Assembly (NCBI GenBank): GCA_012845835.1 | Contig: JABAKD010000013.1 | Span: forward strand, 5,392,628 to 5,456,627 | Reading direction: 5' to 3' | Source of the DNA: Undaria pinnatifida | Taxonomy: Eukaryota; Sar; Phaeophyceae; Laminariales; Alariaceae | Length of the DNA: 64,000 bases | Part shown: one piece after another, positions 51,593 through 63,044 of the stretch | Layout of the letters: every line of letters starts with the position of its first letter | How positions within the stretch are numbered: position 1 is the first letter of the stretch | Notes under the pieces: generated by a model | Told to the model about the DNA's origin: nothing | The model's database searches: none | Seen by the model: the letters and a program-made list of their open reading frames with translations, nothing else | Program-made: the position numbers and the translations under genes

Positions 51593-54500
51593 ATGTCGAA
51601 GGGCCTAGGGAGAATAGCCCTTCTGAGCATGCTCGCGCTCAAGCTAGCCGTCGCGACAGACACCCCGTCGCCGAACGAGCCCATCCCCAAGCCGGAGTGC
51701 GACGCCAACACGACGGTATCGATCCGATACTCCTCCGCCTCCGCGCGGCTGTACCTCGAGTCGGCGGACGGCACCACCCGCGGAGGCTGTGTCACGTTGC
51801 AGCAGATCTGGGAGCACCGGGCGGGCAAGGCGCCGTTGTACGCCGTGGACCCCGACACTGGCGATGTGAGCGAGACCGCCACAGGGACTTGGCTCCTCAC
51901 CGAGGAGCTGTTCGTGGAAGACGGCATCACGCTGCAGGTAGGCTGAAATAAGTTTTTCTTGTTATAGTTGGCGTTGTGGAGGTATGTGCGCCCGAGATAA
52001 GGATTGTCCCTGTTACATTCCTTGGGCCGACGTGTAAGCCCTACATCGCCCCTCGCACTCGATGCCGTTCATCACCCGCTACCGTCTAACTGGAATAGTC
52101 TTCCTCGAAGTATTCTCATACACTCTAGCGTCCTTCGAAACATTCAGATACATACTGTAGTGCTACGAAGTTGCTAGTAGTTGTCACCCCCCCCCCCCCC
52201 TCGCGGCGGCGAAACCAACCTACCGACCTTCCGTATGTGCATCGCCTCACCCCTTGCCCCCCCCCCCCCCCTTCCCCTATTTCTTGTGTTTAGGTACACG
52301 GTACCTCGGCTGGTGGCGATGCCGACGAGCTTCGCCTCATAAGTACGGCGGACACCTTCATCAACCTGCGCGCTCACGGCGGAAGCCTGGACTTCTTGAG
52401 CACCAAGGTAAGAACTTGTCCTCGTCGTAGAAATCACAAATAACTAGCCCACCTCGCACTGCACAAGATCAGGGGTTGCGCATCCTGGCAGGCCGTGTTT
52501 TTGGGGATGTATATTGCACGCGTTTTATAAACAGAGCAATAGTGAACGGAAGCGTTTTTTTCTTTCTTGTGTGTTCTCGGGCTTGGGCGGGTGCGGATAG
52601 TTGGCAGGTGCGATATTGGTCGATAGCCCAGGTCACTGCTGTCTCCGTTTAGTTGTTGGAGGAAATTCCTCGCGAAATGAGGTGGTAACCCAATGTTGCT
52701 ATTTTCTTCCGGTTAGCATCGTAGCGCGATCGTGAGTCGTCGATCACGCCATTCCCGCAATTCTCCTATCCCCCGCCCTCCCGTCTTATCTTCTTTCTTT
52801 GAACGGATGTAGAGGAAAAAAAATCGAAATCTCCTCTCTTTTTGTGCGACGCTAAACTTGCCATCGCTTCCTCCCTCCCTCCCTCCCCCCCTCCCTCCCT
52901 ACCTCCCTCCCTCCCATGTAACACCTGTTTTTCATATCAGGTGTTTTCGTGGGATACGTCAACTAATGCCCCCGACGAAGACGAGACCGACGGTCGATCG
53001 TACATCAGCACCGTCTCGGAGGTCATCACCGACGCCAGCCAGACGTGCCTTGGCAGGGCCAAGAAGGAGATGGGAGAGGCGAGGATGGATATCGAGGACA
53101 GCGAAATGGGCTACCTCGGGTACCACGACAGCGAGAGCTACGGCCTTACCTGGAAGGTGAGGGGAGAAACAGTACATGTAAATATCGGACGAGGAATTGC
53201 GCTGTCATAGTGCGTACGCCTGTAGAAATAATGAACCGAACTGCAGCTTTTCAGTACCTGCTCGGAGGAATGCACCCTTAGACAGCTACGGTATTCTACT
53301 GGTCGGATCATTTCACGAGTTGACTGGGATCTAGCCTTTCTCACCCCCATCCTCGTCTATCCCTATCCCACTCACGCTCGACACCATCAATCATCTGACC
53401 AGGTCCGCGGGTTCTGCACGGACAAGAGCAACCCGGAAGTATTCGACGACGTGAACGTGTACGGCAACATCTACGACTCCGACATCCACCACATGAACTT
53501 CGGCGTGTACACGTACGGGCACCAGCAGGGAGACTGGAGGAGGAACAAGATGCACGACAACTCCGGCTACGGCTTCGACCCCCACGACGACAGCGACTTC
53601 CTGACCATCCACGACAACGAGGTGTACAACAACGGGTACCACGGCATCATCGCCTCCAAGCGGTGCAACGGAGTGTCCATTCAGGGTAACGAGGTGTACG
53701 GCGGTGCCGAGACGTCTGCGGGTATCTTCCTGCACCGGAGCAGCGACGACGCCATTGTCAAAGGTGAGCAGGACCGATTACATGACGCAGCATACCTTGG
53801 ACGGTGTTATGAGTATATAGGACGAACAGCTCGACGGCGATGCATTTCATAATCATCTGGCTAGGCCAGATAATGTGCTGGCCGGTAAACGTTACACGTT
53901 TCCCACCGTAGGCAAACTATCTGGGTAAGGTACAAGTTGGTTTGTCAACCCAGTCGAACTGTACGGTGTCAAATTTCTGCGTTGCCGTTTTCATCTGGTT
54001 ACCCTCACCGTGCCAAACCCAATGTCTCCTTCGCGCCAGGCAACTACGTCCACGACAACGGGGACGCTGGGCTGGCGATGCTGGAGTCATTCAACGCCGA
54101 TGTATCCGACAACACCTTCGAGAACAACAAGTACGGCATCAGGTTTTCCGTGGCGTGCGGTGACAACGTCTTCTCCAACAACATCATCAGCGGCTCTTCC
54201 AAGTGAGAAGCGTTGTCAAGGACCACACCAGTGCAGACCCCTACCATACATACGCGCCTCCCTCTGCACCCTCCGCTTGCCCGTGAGCCATCTCGAACAT
54301 TGTCGATTGATGCCGATCTTCGCTTTAGCGCCCACAGCTAGTCCGTTCGATGCACACGCAGGCGTGAAGCCGAGTAAAACAAAGATACTGTCACTAACGG
54401 TACTTTGTATCACCCCCCACGACCGCTCGTTGTGACTTACCGTCTTACCTGCTCAGGTACAACACCTACTCGTACCTCGGATCCGACCTTCCCGATACGG

Positions 54501-54757
54501 TGGAGTCCGGACGGTCCCAGAACAACATCTTCCAAGAGAACACCATCATCGGCGGCCTCGAGAGCATCAAGATCAAGGAGGCTGACGGCACCCAGTTCAT
54601 CGACAACACGTTCGAAGACGTCACGACGATCCGCTTCGATGACGCTTCGGGAACCATCATGTCGGGCAACACCGGCCTCGACGACGCCACTCTTAAGGCC
54701 ACGAACGGAGCGTGCTTCGACGACTCATCCGACTCTGCCTACACCCCCACTTGCTAA
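51593..54757 (+). CDS. ManC5-E: Mannuronan C5-epimerase, secreted (gene 3, six exons)
   Basis: Exons: 51593-51937, 52294-52407, 52941-53156, 53403-53763, 54040-54202, 54457-54757. This is the most compact copy (introns 356, 533, 246, 276 and 254 bp), with the same phases, giving 499 residues. Signal peptide residues 1-21 (ends LALKLAVA), sequon N39-T-T, then the AlgG-like region containing GYLGYHDSESYGLTW. Beta-helix turns follow, of the type NxVYxNxxxG. The active-site segment YGFDPHDDSDFLTI places D284, H286 and D287 at 53577-53588, and HGIIASKRC places R312 exactly 26 residues after H286. The final exon is nearly identical to gene 1 (shared ACFDDSSDSAYTPTC end), and the 3' flank is shared with gene 1 too, so these two look like the most recent duplicates. 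Nothing is broken. The enzyme would act on alginate in the secretory path or cell wall; processivity and pattern are not predictable. Confidence 0.95.
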
Positions 54758-54817
54758 CGTTCCGTAGCATCCCTAAATAGTCGAGTGTCACAGGACAAAA
54801 CGCCTCCACGATGTATA
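54758..54817 (+). other. 3' flank / UTR block shared by genes 1 and 3
   Basis: Counterpart of the block after gene 1, beginning right at the stop codon and ending near 54817, where similarity stops. Confidence 0.55.
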
Positions 54818-56105
54818 GTCTCTCGGTCGAAAAACATTCCGTTTTTCGTCGTCCGTTCGTTGGCGTCCCCGGTCTCTCAGTCCAATTAAGTTGTTAGTGT
54901 CTCCAGTCTCCCATCCGAAAACAGTTGTTCAAGTATCCCAGGCAGCTGTTGTGTACTGGGTGGTGTGTGAGTTTGTGTGTGTGTTCCGTGTGTATTTCTC
55001 ACGCGATACCTTTTTTGTTGGCGTTTTTTCAATATTGCACGCGATTCGGGGCCGAGGAATGTATAACCCACGCACCTCTGCCCTAGTCACCTGCCATGTA
55101 TGTGTGGCCGCCGATTCCGTTGTGAAATTTAGAATTTGGCGATTTTTTTGTCACGGTGGGCGCCACGCGGTCTGGCCTTGTCTCCCCTTTGCGGAGCAAG
55201 AGCCTTCCGATGGTTGTCGCGAAGCCGTCACGGAGTACATACATCGGGCTTTTATGACCCGTGATTTGGTTGTGGCGAGTATATATATATGCCGATCCCA
55301 CCCTCGGGCGTCCACTCAGCATATAGTCTGTACCCTGTCGACGTTTTTTTTGTAGGGGAGTGTTGTGTGCATTTGTCGGGGTCGATAATTCTTAGGTATC
55401 ATACAGTAGTCACGGCAGGTCATACGTGGCACAGCGCTGTTACCTTTTTGTTTTTTTGGTTTAGATTTTATTGCGACTTCTTGGTGACTTTCTGCACGTT
55501 TTCCAACAAGTACGAGGTTTGGGCGCAGCTCTCAGACGTTATAGAAAACCATTTTTGAGATATTTGTTATGGGTAAGACTATGATAGCCTGTAAGGTTTT
55601 AGCTGCGAATCGAATTCTGCATGGAATATTGTACCAGTAGTGTATCTTGTACCAGTAGTTGAAAGAATGAAATACTGTAATTTTTCGATTGTCAGCGGAG
55701 CAGCGGTACAGAGAAGCCCTACAAGAGGCATGCTCGGCTGCTGCCCGGAAACATGTACTGATAATTGATTTAGCGCACCACTACACTGTAGCTGTTTTTG
55801 GTCGCTGATGATGTACCTGAATGTATCACGGCAGTGCCCTTTGCCGCACTGCTGATTTGTTTTGGCGAGGCTCGTGTGGATCCTACCGCTCGCGACGATG
55901 TGTCAAAGAGTACAGGGAACGTTTGCCATTAGTAGAGGGTTTGGTAATTGCTAGCTTCTTTCAGAAGAGTGTTCCATGTACGAAATACGCGTTTGAGTGG
56001 AGGGGTGTCCCCGGAGTCAAAACGTTAGGAGGTGCCCTGGTCGGCATCCAATGCGTTTATGTGAATTACCCGTCGAGCAGGCCATTCCGGCCATCTTCCT
56101 AGGGT
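54818..56105. other. Gene-free stretch after gene 3
   Basis: No supported gene. Small open frames (for example 55821-56102) share nothing recognisable. AT-rich, with short T runs. Confidence 0.4.
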
Positions 56106-56110
56106 TCTGG

Positions 56111-56434
56111 CCAGTAGTCCAGTAGTAACTGGCAGTATATGGTCCAGTAGTAACTGGCAGTATATGGTCCAGTAGTACTGGCAGTATATGGTCCAGTACT
56201 ATTGTCAGTATATGTTCCAGTGGTACTGGCAGTATATGTTCCAGTAGTACTGGTAGTATATGGTCCAGCAGTACTGGCAGTATATGCTCCAGTGGTACTG
56301 GCAGTATATGGTCCAGTAGTACTGGCAGTATATGGTTCAGTAGTACTGGTAGTGTATGGTCCAGTAGTACCGGCAGTGTATAGTCCAGTAGTGCTGGCAG
56401 TGTATATGGTCTAGTAGTACTGGACCATATACGT
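56111..56434 (+). repeat. 24-bp minisatellite
   Basis: About 13 units of TATATGGTCCAGTAGTACTGGCAG with scattered substitutions. Each unit contains the near-palindrome CCAGTAGTACTGG, and the last one flips into CTAGTAGTACTGGACCATAT, so single strands can fold. Confidence 0.85.
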
Positions 56435-56929
56435 CGAAGCGTGATAGCATGACGCCCACCGTGCGTAAAATTCCCCTTTTTGTGGGACGTGCGGCTAGAT
56501 TCGGGGTGAGATGCTACACACCACACCGGAGCCCGCACTCCAAAAGCGTGCCGTGTACGGTTTTTGGTTGTCTAGTGCTGGTTTTCTGCCGTAGCGCGGC
56601 AATATACCGATATGAGTGCGTTAGTTGTGCCATGTACAATGGATTGGCGGGACTCTAGCCAATCGTTCGAGCGACGCATCTGATCGGCCTGTATCCGCTG
56701 AAGTGCTGTAGGGGTTTGTTCCGCACAATTTTGACGATATTTTTTAGTATTGAGTGGCAGATGCCGTCGAGGCGCCCAAAGGGCGAGTTCCTCCGGCGAA
56801 TTTCCGCACGAACGTGCGGATGGTGGTGGTGGTCGGTCGGTGAGGTTTGCGAACACAACAAATACACAGAATACCGACAACATTTGAATTAAAACAAAAC
56901 AAAACACTATTACTGTTGTTGTGAAATCG

Positions 56930-57085
56930 AGCCTTTCGTCGAAACTCACCTTTGCAAGCCGAGTGTGATACTCCGATCGAGCGCGCTTGATACTGGCTGT
57001 GTTTTACGTCCCCCATGAAGGATATAGGTCGGCGGCGGCTCCCCGGTAGTGCTAGCTACCGTAGTGGAAGGGTCAACAAGGTGAG
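56930..57085 (+). repeat. G-rich repeat family, short 5' piece
   Basis: GAAATCGAGCCTTTCGTCGA, CTTTGCAAGC, GTGTGATACTCCGATCG and GGATATAGGTCGGCG follow the order of the family start. The remainder is absent. Confidence 0.55.
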
Positions 57086-58162
57086 ATACTCGAATGCTTT
57101 TAGAGTAAACGTTTTGAATAGTTTTGAAATCACTCCCTGCTGACTCACTGAAACTAGTGTAAAGCCCAGGTTGAAGTAAGACGCATTTTGTGCTAGAGCC
57201 GCCACATCACATGTTACTACTACACTGTTGACCGAATTCTGGAATATGATTTTCTATTCTTCTGTTTTATCTCGAACACTGCAGGTAGAGATCTGTAGAA
57301 TAATCGGAGAGGCAGCCATTATCCCGTCCGGAATGACACTTCATCTTTTTGCACGAGCCCCATATACCTAGAGTACCACACATGTGTGCTTTCGTAAGAT
57401 GTGGCGGGCATGTATGCACCGGGTTCCATCTTCTCACTAGCTACAGCGTAGCGAATTATTGATTCGCTCGGCACCCAGGGCCCGCGTGTTCTGTTGCCGC
57501 AACTTCCCAATAAATGGTTCGGTGTTCCCCCCCCCCCCCAATATTTCCGTACGAGTGTGAGCCGAGCAATAAAGGCCGCGCCCTGTTTCCTGAGAAGCGT
57601 TTTTTCGGCGGTATGGTGCGCACCGACACTCTCGTTGAGACGATTTTTGCTGCGAGACCGAGGCACCGATACACGCGGCGGGCCTGAAAACAAGTACCAG
57701 TGGAACGTAACCCGGTTTCCGGAACATCTTGAACGATTTTTTTCACTGAAACTGATGACCGCCCTGGTCTCGCTCTCGATTAGAACCATCATTATCTCAT
57801 ATATATACACATTTGTGCAACACTAGCTCGTCCTGCGCCATGGCAGATCCAACGAGGTAGCCGTCCGATCGCCATTCCGATCCGTTCCAATCCTGTGATG
57901 GTGATGTAATAGTCATGGTTTCGACACAAATAAGGCCGAAACCCTCCGCGGCGCGTGTATAACTCGCCTTGCCGTTCGCTTCTCGCTCTCTGGTGGCGTA
58001 CTGAAAAAAAAAACACATCTCTCCATGGGCCGTCGAACACAATAACAGAACACACATACATGAGCCATCCCACGCTAGCTGTAGTGGTGCATGCAGCACG
58101 TACCAGTCCCTAAGCTCCTAACATTGAGGACCTCAATCTCATCACCCGAAAAAAACAACTTC
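57086..58162. other. Gene-free stretch
   Basis: No repeat of this window recognised and no supported gene. Open frames at 57319-57826 overlap on both strands without a family match. C run at 57530-57539. Confidence 0.35.
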
Positions 58163-58430
58163 GAGTCTTACTACGGTAGCCCCCCCAACTTTTCTCTAAC
58201 GAAATCGCCGGTTTTGAAACCAGCCCACGGCCGTATCTCCTGAAACACGGTGCCCTTTGCCCCACCCCTACGTCATCGGTCGATAGTCCTTCGCGAACCA
58301 GAATAAACGTGAAGATATATATATATATATATACTTTTCATGGCATCCTTCCTCGTATCGAGCAGCCACGAAACGTTCGTTAAAGAAAATAGCTGTTTTT
58401 TTTTGGGGGGGGGCTATCGTAGTAAGAATC
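58163..58430. mobile_element. MITE with CTATCGTAG-type inverted ends, best copy
   Basis: 268 bp with terminal inverted repeats of about 21 bp (GAGTCTTACTACGGTAGCCCC against GATTCTTACTACGATAGCCCC, 19 of 21 the same). Orientation is opposite to the copies at 34844 and 61218. Includes an AT run at 58316-58334. Confidence 0.75.
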
Positions 58431-58737
58431 AGCTCTTCTTCGAAGATATTTGTGCACTCATATGACCGACTCTTTCGGTGTACATCTAGAAAAAACACGT
58501 TCTGCGAAACAAGAACAACATTTCCCAACGACTTTTAAGATTAACTACAAGGAGCGCCGCGTCTTGTCAGATCAGCAGAAAAAAAAAAAGATGGCCACAA
58601 AAAAGTTCAATCCTCTAAAAGTCATCGTACCACGTGGAAGGGGGAGTATCTCGAAGGTTGGGGGGAAATCAAACAAGACGCGTGCTACGATGATTAAGGT
58701 CTAGCAGTTTTCGTGTGAAACTGAAGCGTTTTCTGGA

Positions 58738-59000
58738 TGACGGGGGCTCCTTAAGCCAAAATCGTCGGAAAATAAAAAAATAATAGGCCGTTTTGTTTTT
58801 TGTTGCAAGATCTCGTTGTATGTACCTCTAGGCCACGATGGGATTTTTCGTCCGCGATATACAAAGCAGGTTTTATCTTTGTCCAAAATCTGTTTTTTGG
58901 GTTAAGAATGACATGTAAGGACATGTCTTAACCTCCTAAAAAGCGAGGGGTAGTATTACAAAAAAAAAAATTGGTGCATCCTGCAATCGTAGCGCGCGTC
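58738..59000 (+). repeat. Diverged dispersed repeat, copy 2
   Basis: Counterpart of 4796-5170 without the mini-element. GACATGTCTTAACCTCC and GCGAGGGGTAG near 58930 also match, in reverse, 36390-36440. Confidence 0.45.
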
Positions 59001-59779
59001 TACAGCAGAAGAGAGTTTGATTGTGGCAAGCCAAAAAGGGTGCTTCAAACGTTGCAGTCACACAGGACTTCTTCGTGTGTAGGATTTTTTTTCTTCAACA
59101 AAGTAATGTGCGTTGGCTCATTTTCTTTTTTTTTCGCGATAGCATATTATTCAAAATATAGGAATTATTGGTTTCGTACTTCGCAGTTACTGTCTGTTCT
59201 TGAGAGAGGGAGAACCGAAGAGTAAACTGTCAGGGGAAGCAGTATCGACTTATGTTATACCTCGTATATGCAATATATGGCCTCGATGGCCTCGGAAAAT
59301 GACATATGAAAAAATGAGGCGCGCAGAGTAATGCTTCGGGCTTACAATTGGTATTTTCCCATTAAAAATTGCTTATAAAAAAAAACTTTGAATATCCTAG
59401 GCGACATTTTTGCCATGTGTTTGCTGGAGGCTGGGGTAAAATTCTGCGAAAGCGCTCGAGTTCTGGTCTCTTGAAAACAAAAAAACTGATCCAAACTTTT
59501 TCCTCATGCAGTCGACGATCATAGATCAACATGCCCCAGAGGTGCATGTGCAAACCCTCCACACCCTTTCGTTGTCGAAGCCCGCTTAGCCCACCTCCAA
59601 CTAGGCGAACGCCGCCTCTAACTACCTACCCGTCAAGCAGCACCCCTATGATATATCATGGGTTTTCAGCTCCATGTGTCGACCATACCTCTATATACAG
59701 GAGAGTATGTGCCCGCAGAAAAAAAACGGGAGGTGAACGTCATTCACCATCCCTTCGGCCGGCCAGGTATACCAACAGA

Positions 59780-60830
59780 CACTGGAATGTGGGGGCTATG
59801 AGCGCAGATAGAGTGCTCGGCGTAGAGATAATAATACGGCGTCTTCAGAGGGCGTGGGCGTTCTTCCATCGGTACAAGATGCAAATCTATGATCGCCCGG
59901 GTGTGCGCTTACGGTTGAGGGGGTGCGGATGCTGAAAGCCGAGGTGATCGAGGCGTGATCGAGACTCTACTCAAAACGGGAGCGTGACGTGGAGACCGAA
60001 CAAGCCTGACTATGACAGGCTACGCCAGGTTCACCACACCATGCTCCTCCGATGCCGCGGACGGCGGAAGCGGAAGCGCGACAGCCACACCCTCTCAAAC
60101 GCCGACGCGCTTGCCAAGACGATTTCCGAGAGCATAGAGGCGACGGTGCGCGTAAACGGAGGATATTGTTCACGGGATTCGTCGCACGTACATGGGGGAG
60201 GAACGCCTGCCACGGAGGGTGATGTTTGGGGAGCTGGTTGGGGGCAGGGGATACCCAGGGGGAGAAGGGGGAAGGATTGGATGCTGCGCCTGATTGGAGA
60301 TATGATACAACATGGCCTTAAGTTCGAAGGGTGGCGAAAAGCTGCTCAGAAGGCCGGCAGATGGTTTCGACAGGTCGAGGAGGGGGCAGAGGCGTATGCA
60401 AAAAATGGCATGACGCGGAGAGCTGTAGAACTACCGAGCGATAGGCGAAGGCCGCGGCAGCGCCACCCACCGTCGGCACTTCTACGCGGCGGGGGGGAAC
60501 CGGGGGCAGGGGAGGGCGGAGGGGGGGCGGAGGGAGGGGGAGCGGACGGGGGGGGCGGGGGAAATGGGGGGCGAGGAGGGGGGGGGCGGGGGGCGTCCTG
60601 CCCAAGACTTTTTTTTTTTTTTTTTTTTTCATCCTCCGGCGGATGGGGAAAAATAAAGCTTGAGCTCACCACACTTCCACGTATTTTCATACGCACTGCC
60701 CAAGACATTTCGCAGTCTTGGTTTGGTCATCATCGTCCTGACGTTTGTATGCCTTCCCATGGCCGTAAGTAGCTAGCGTCAGGTCGCCAGAACTTCGTCG
60801 CCTTGTTGTGTCCTCCCCCCAGTGTATGAG
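59780..60830 (+). mobile_element. Decayed LINE tail (RT C-terminus and 3' region), copy 2
   Basis: Three reading-frame pieces in order resemble the C-terminal end of non-LTR retrotransposon reverse transcriptases: GVEIIIRRLQRAWAFFHRYK then IYDRPGVRLRLR; RPNKPDYDRLRQVHHTMLLR; DWMLRLIGDMIQHGLKFEGW followed by RKAAQKAGRWFRQVEEGAEA. A stop and frameshifts break it near 59932-59985 and in the 60080-60240 part. Family assignment is from recall of such sequences. G-rich DNA and a 3' block shared with 35776-36345 follow. A poly(A) element is inserted at 60609. Confidence 0.6.
60609..60695 (-). mobile_element. Poly(A) short element, copy 4 (5'-truncated)
   Basis: Minus strand: TATGAAAATACGTGGAAGTG to CCGCCGGAGGAT plus about 21 A. 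Perfect 11-bp target-site duplication CTGCCCAAGAC (60598-60608, 60696-60706). The related LINE copy at 36249-36262 shows the empty site. Confidence 0.8.
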
Positions 60831-61217
60831 CTTGGTACCCTCCATGTACCCAATGCCATTTTCAGTCAGTTTCTAGCATCTGCTATTATGGTGTTTCTTC
60901 CTTTCTTTCCTTTACTTGAACCCCCTCCTTTTTTTTATTATTTTATTTCCAATAGTACTTGTGGGTCTGTCCTGATACGCGCATAATGCACATGTGTATT
61001 GATAGCGTTGGCTGGTTGGTGTGGGGCTGACATTTCTGCTGCGCCACCCCCCCTAGGTAGGCGAGCTCCCGCTTGTACTTGTGCAAGCTCACGTACTATG
61101 ACTCGAATGGTGCTGGCATGGTGTACCTGGAGAAACAATTAACCCTAGCACTAGACTTTGGTCCTTGACCTACAGTGTCAGCTGTTCGGAGGAATGAACC
61201 TTTTGCCAGTTGTGCCT

Positions 61218-61476
61218 GATTCTACGATAGCCCCCCCCCCCCCCAAACCAGCGGTTTTCTTTAACGCACGTTTAATGGCTGCTCGACACGAGGAAGGTTG
61301 CTATAAAATCAAGGTCTCCACATATTTTCTTGTATGCCAAGGACTCGTATCGAACGATAAAATGACGTCGGGGTGGCAAGGGGCATCGTGTTTCAGGAGG
61401 GACGGCCGGGAGCTGGTTTCAAAACCGGCGATATTTCGTGAAAGAAAACGTTGAGGGGGCTATCGTTGAACGACTC
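61218..61476. mobile_element. MITE with CTATCGTAG-type inverted ends, copy 3
   Basis: GATTCTACGATAGCCCC at the left and GGGGGCTATCGTTG...GACTC at the right. The interior, including CGTGTTTCAGGAGGGACGG, matches the other two. Confidence 0.65.
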
Positions 61477-61729
61477 GATGCCAGAGTTGGGGGGCATATA
61501 TGATGTGTACGTGGTTGTTTAATTCATTTTTCGTCAGGCTTAGAGACCGAAACGCATTTTTTTTTGTTATTTGTGTTGTTTTTTTTTCGTAACAACGCTG
61601 TGTAGCTTGCCCTACATCGCTACACCCCCCTGCTGGCGAGTCTACGTAACTTAACTACGTACGTATATAATGTTCCCTCTTGTGCTGTCGTTTTCTCTAT
61701 GCCTCTCGTTTTTGTTTTCTTTATTAATA

Positions 61730-62227
61730 TTAGACCAACTATTATGGGAAATTATGTTTGGGCCCTCAAAACTGAGATTTTTGGCAGATCATACGCGATT
61801 TATTAGGCGGGACGACCAAATACACACCTATAGACTCTTCAGAATGCTCCCAGTAGTTTTCCGAGAGCTTTCTGACGCACTTATCCGTTTCTCCAGACTC
61901 GCAGTTAGTTTGTCTGTTCGTCCAATTTGCCAGTTCTGACGACCTCGTGATTTTTTGCCAAATATCCTCAGGAAATCAATTATTTTTGGCCCCGGTTTTG
62001 AGCAACATTTCATATTTCTGAAAACTGATTTGTTGCGCCAAAAATCAAAACGAGACCCTGAAGAAACGGAGAACTGCTCCAGAAAGCCCTCGGAAAACTA
62101 CGTGATGTGGATGTTGTAGAGTCTGTAGGTATTTTTGGTCGCCCCGCCGAGTAAATCGTGTATGAGCAGCCAAAAATCTCGGTTCTGAGGGCCCAAAAAT
62201 AATTTCCCATAATAATACTTGGTCTTA
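61730..62227. mobile_element. Foldback element with long inverted repeats
   Basis: Left arm from TTAGACCAACTATTATGGGA and right arm ending TAATACTTGGTCTTA are inverted copies over about 160-170 bp (shared ATTTTTGGC, CATAC.CGATTTA, TAGTTTTCCGAG.GCTTTCTG, CCGTTTCT.CAG). The arms are separated by about 160 bp. No open frame of note; a single copy in the window. Confidence 0.75.
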
Positions 62228-62364
62228 GAGCCTCTTTAGTGCTTATTCTTTTCTCGCCTCGGATTGTACAATGGTTTGGGCTTCCCGATGGGGTACATAT
62301 GCGGTGAAATCGGATTCAGCTGTGAGTCTTGAAACGCACATGTGCTATTTTTAGTAGTATATTA

Positions 62365-62945
62365 TGAAAATGAAAATACACTCCATCCAGCTGTGAGATC
62401 GAATATTTTATCGAAACTCATCTTTGCAAGCTGTGTGTGATACGCCGATCGCGCGTATTGCGGGTTGTGTGTCCTCATTGAGGATATAGGTCGGCGACTC
62501 CCCTTGCAACTACAGTGTAGCTATCAGGGTCAACAGGGTGATGTTAGTCAGTCTGTGTGCGGAAACTATAAAACCCGTTTCTGAGGGGGACAAAATCTGA
62601 CAGCTGTGGAAGGAAATACATCAGTTTATCAAGTGAATCCTGTAAGTCGAATATCCGGTGAGGGGAGGGCGGAGTTTTTAAGGACGTGGGGGCCTGATTT
62701 TGATCAAAAGGGGGGCGGGAGGGCGGGAGGGGGGGGGAGGGGACGGGTGGGGCAGGTCAATTTGTGCGTGGAAACTATAAATATTTCTTGTGGGGGAGGG
62801 GGAGGAATGTGGCGGGGGGGGCCGGGGGCGGGGGGGGAGGGCTTTAGGTCGCATAGATGTAGGGGTTTGCTATACGCGTGGTGCTAGGTCTAGGCGATGG
62901 TGCGGGTGGTGGGTGGAAGGATGGGGCGTTGAGGACGGGGGTGGG
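62365..62945 (+). repeat. G-rich repeat family, truncated copy
   Basis: Starts like the full copy (AATACACTCCATCCAGCTGTG) and stops after the first G-rich sub-blocks near GGTGCTAGGTCTAGGCGATGG. Confidence 0.65.
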
Positions 62946-63044
62946 TTTTAGTAGTATATGTGGGCCTGGCACGTACACACGTCCGATCTTTTTTTTTTTC
63001 TAAATTTTTTGGCGTATGTACGACTTTCTTTTTTTCAGCGCTAT

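Noticed and set aside
56017-56538. 173-codon frame with repeated LPVLLDHI motif
   Set aside because: Translation of the 24-bp minisatellite (24 is a multiple of 3), so repeated peptides are expected without selection.
59531-59935. A separate gene starting at 59531
   Set aside because: Only its end (from about 59790) is LINE-like; the rest has no match and the frame is broken in the LINE body.
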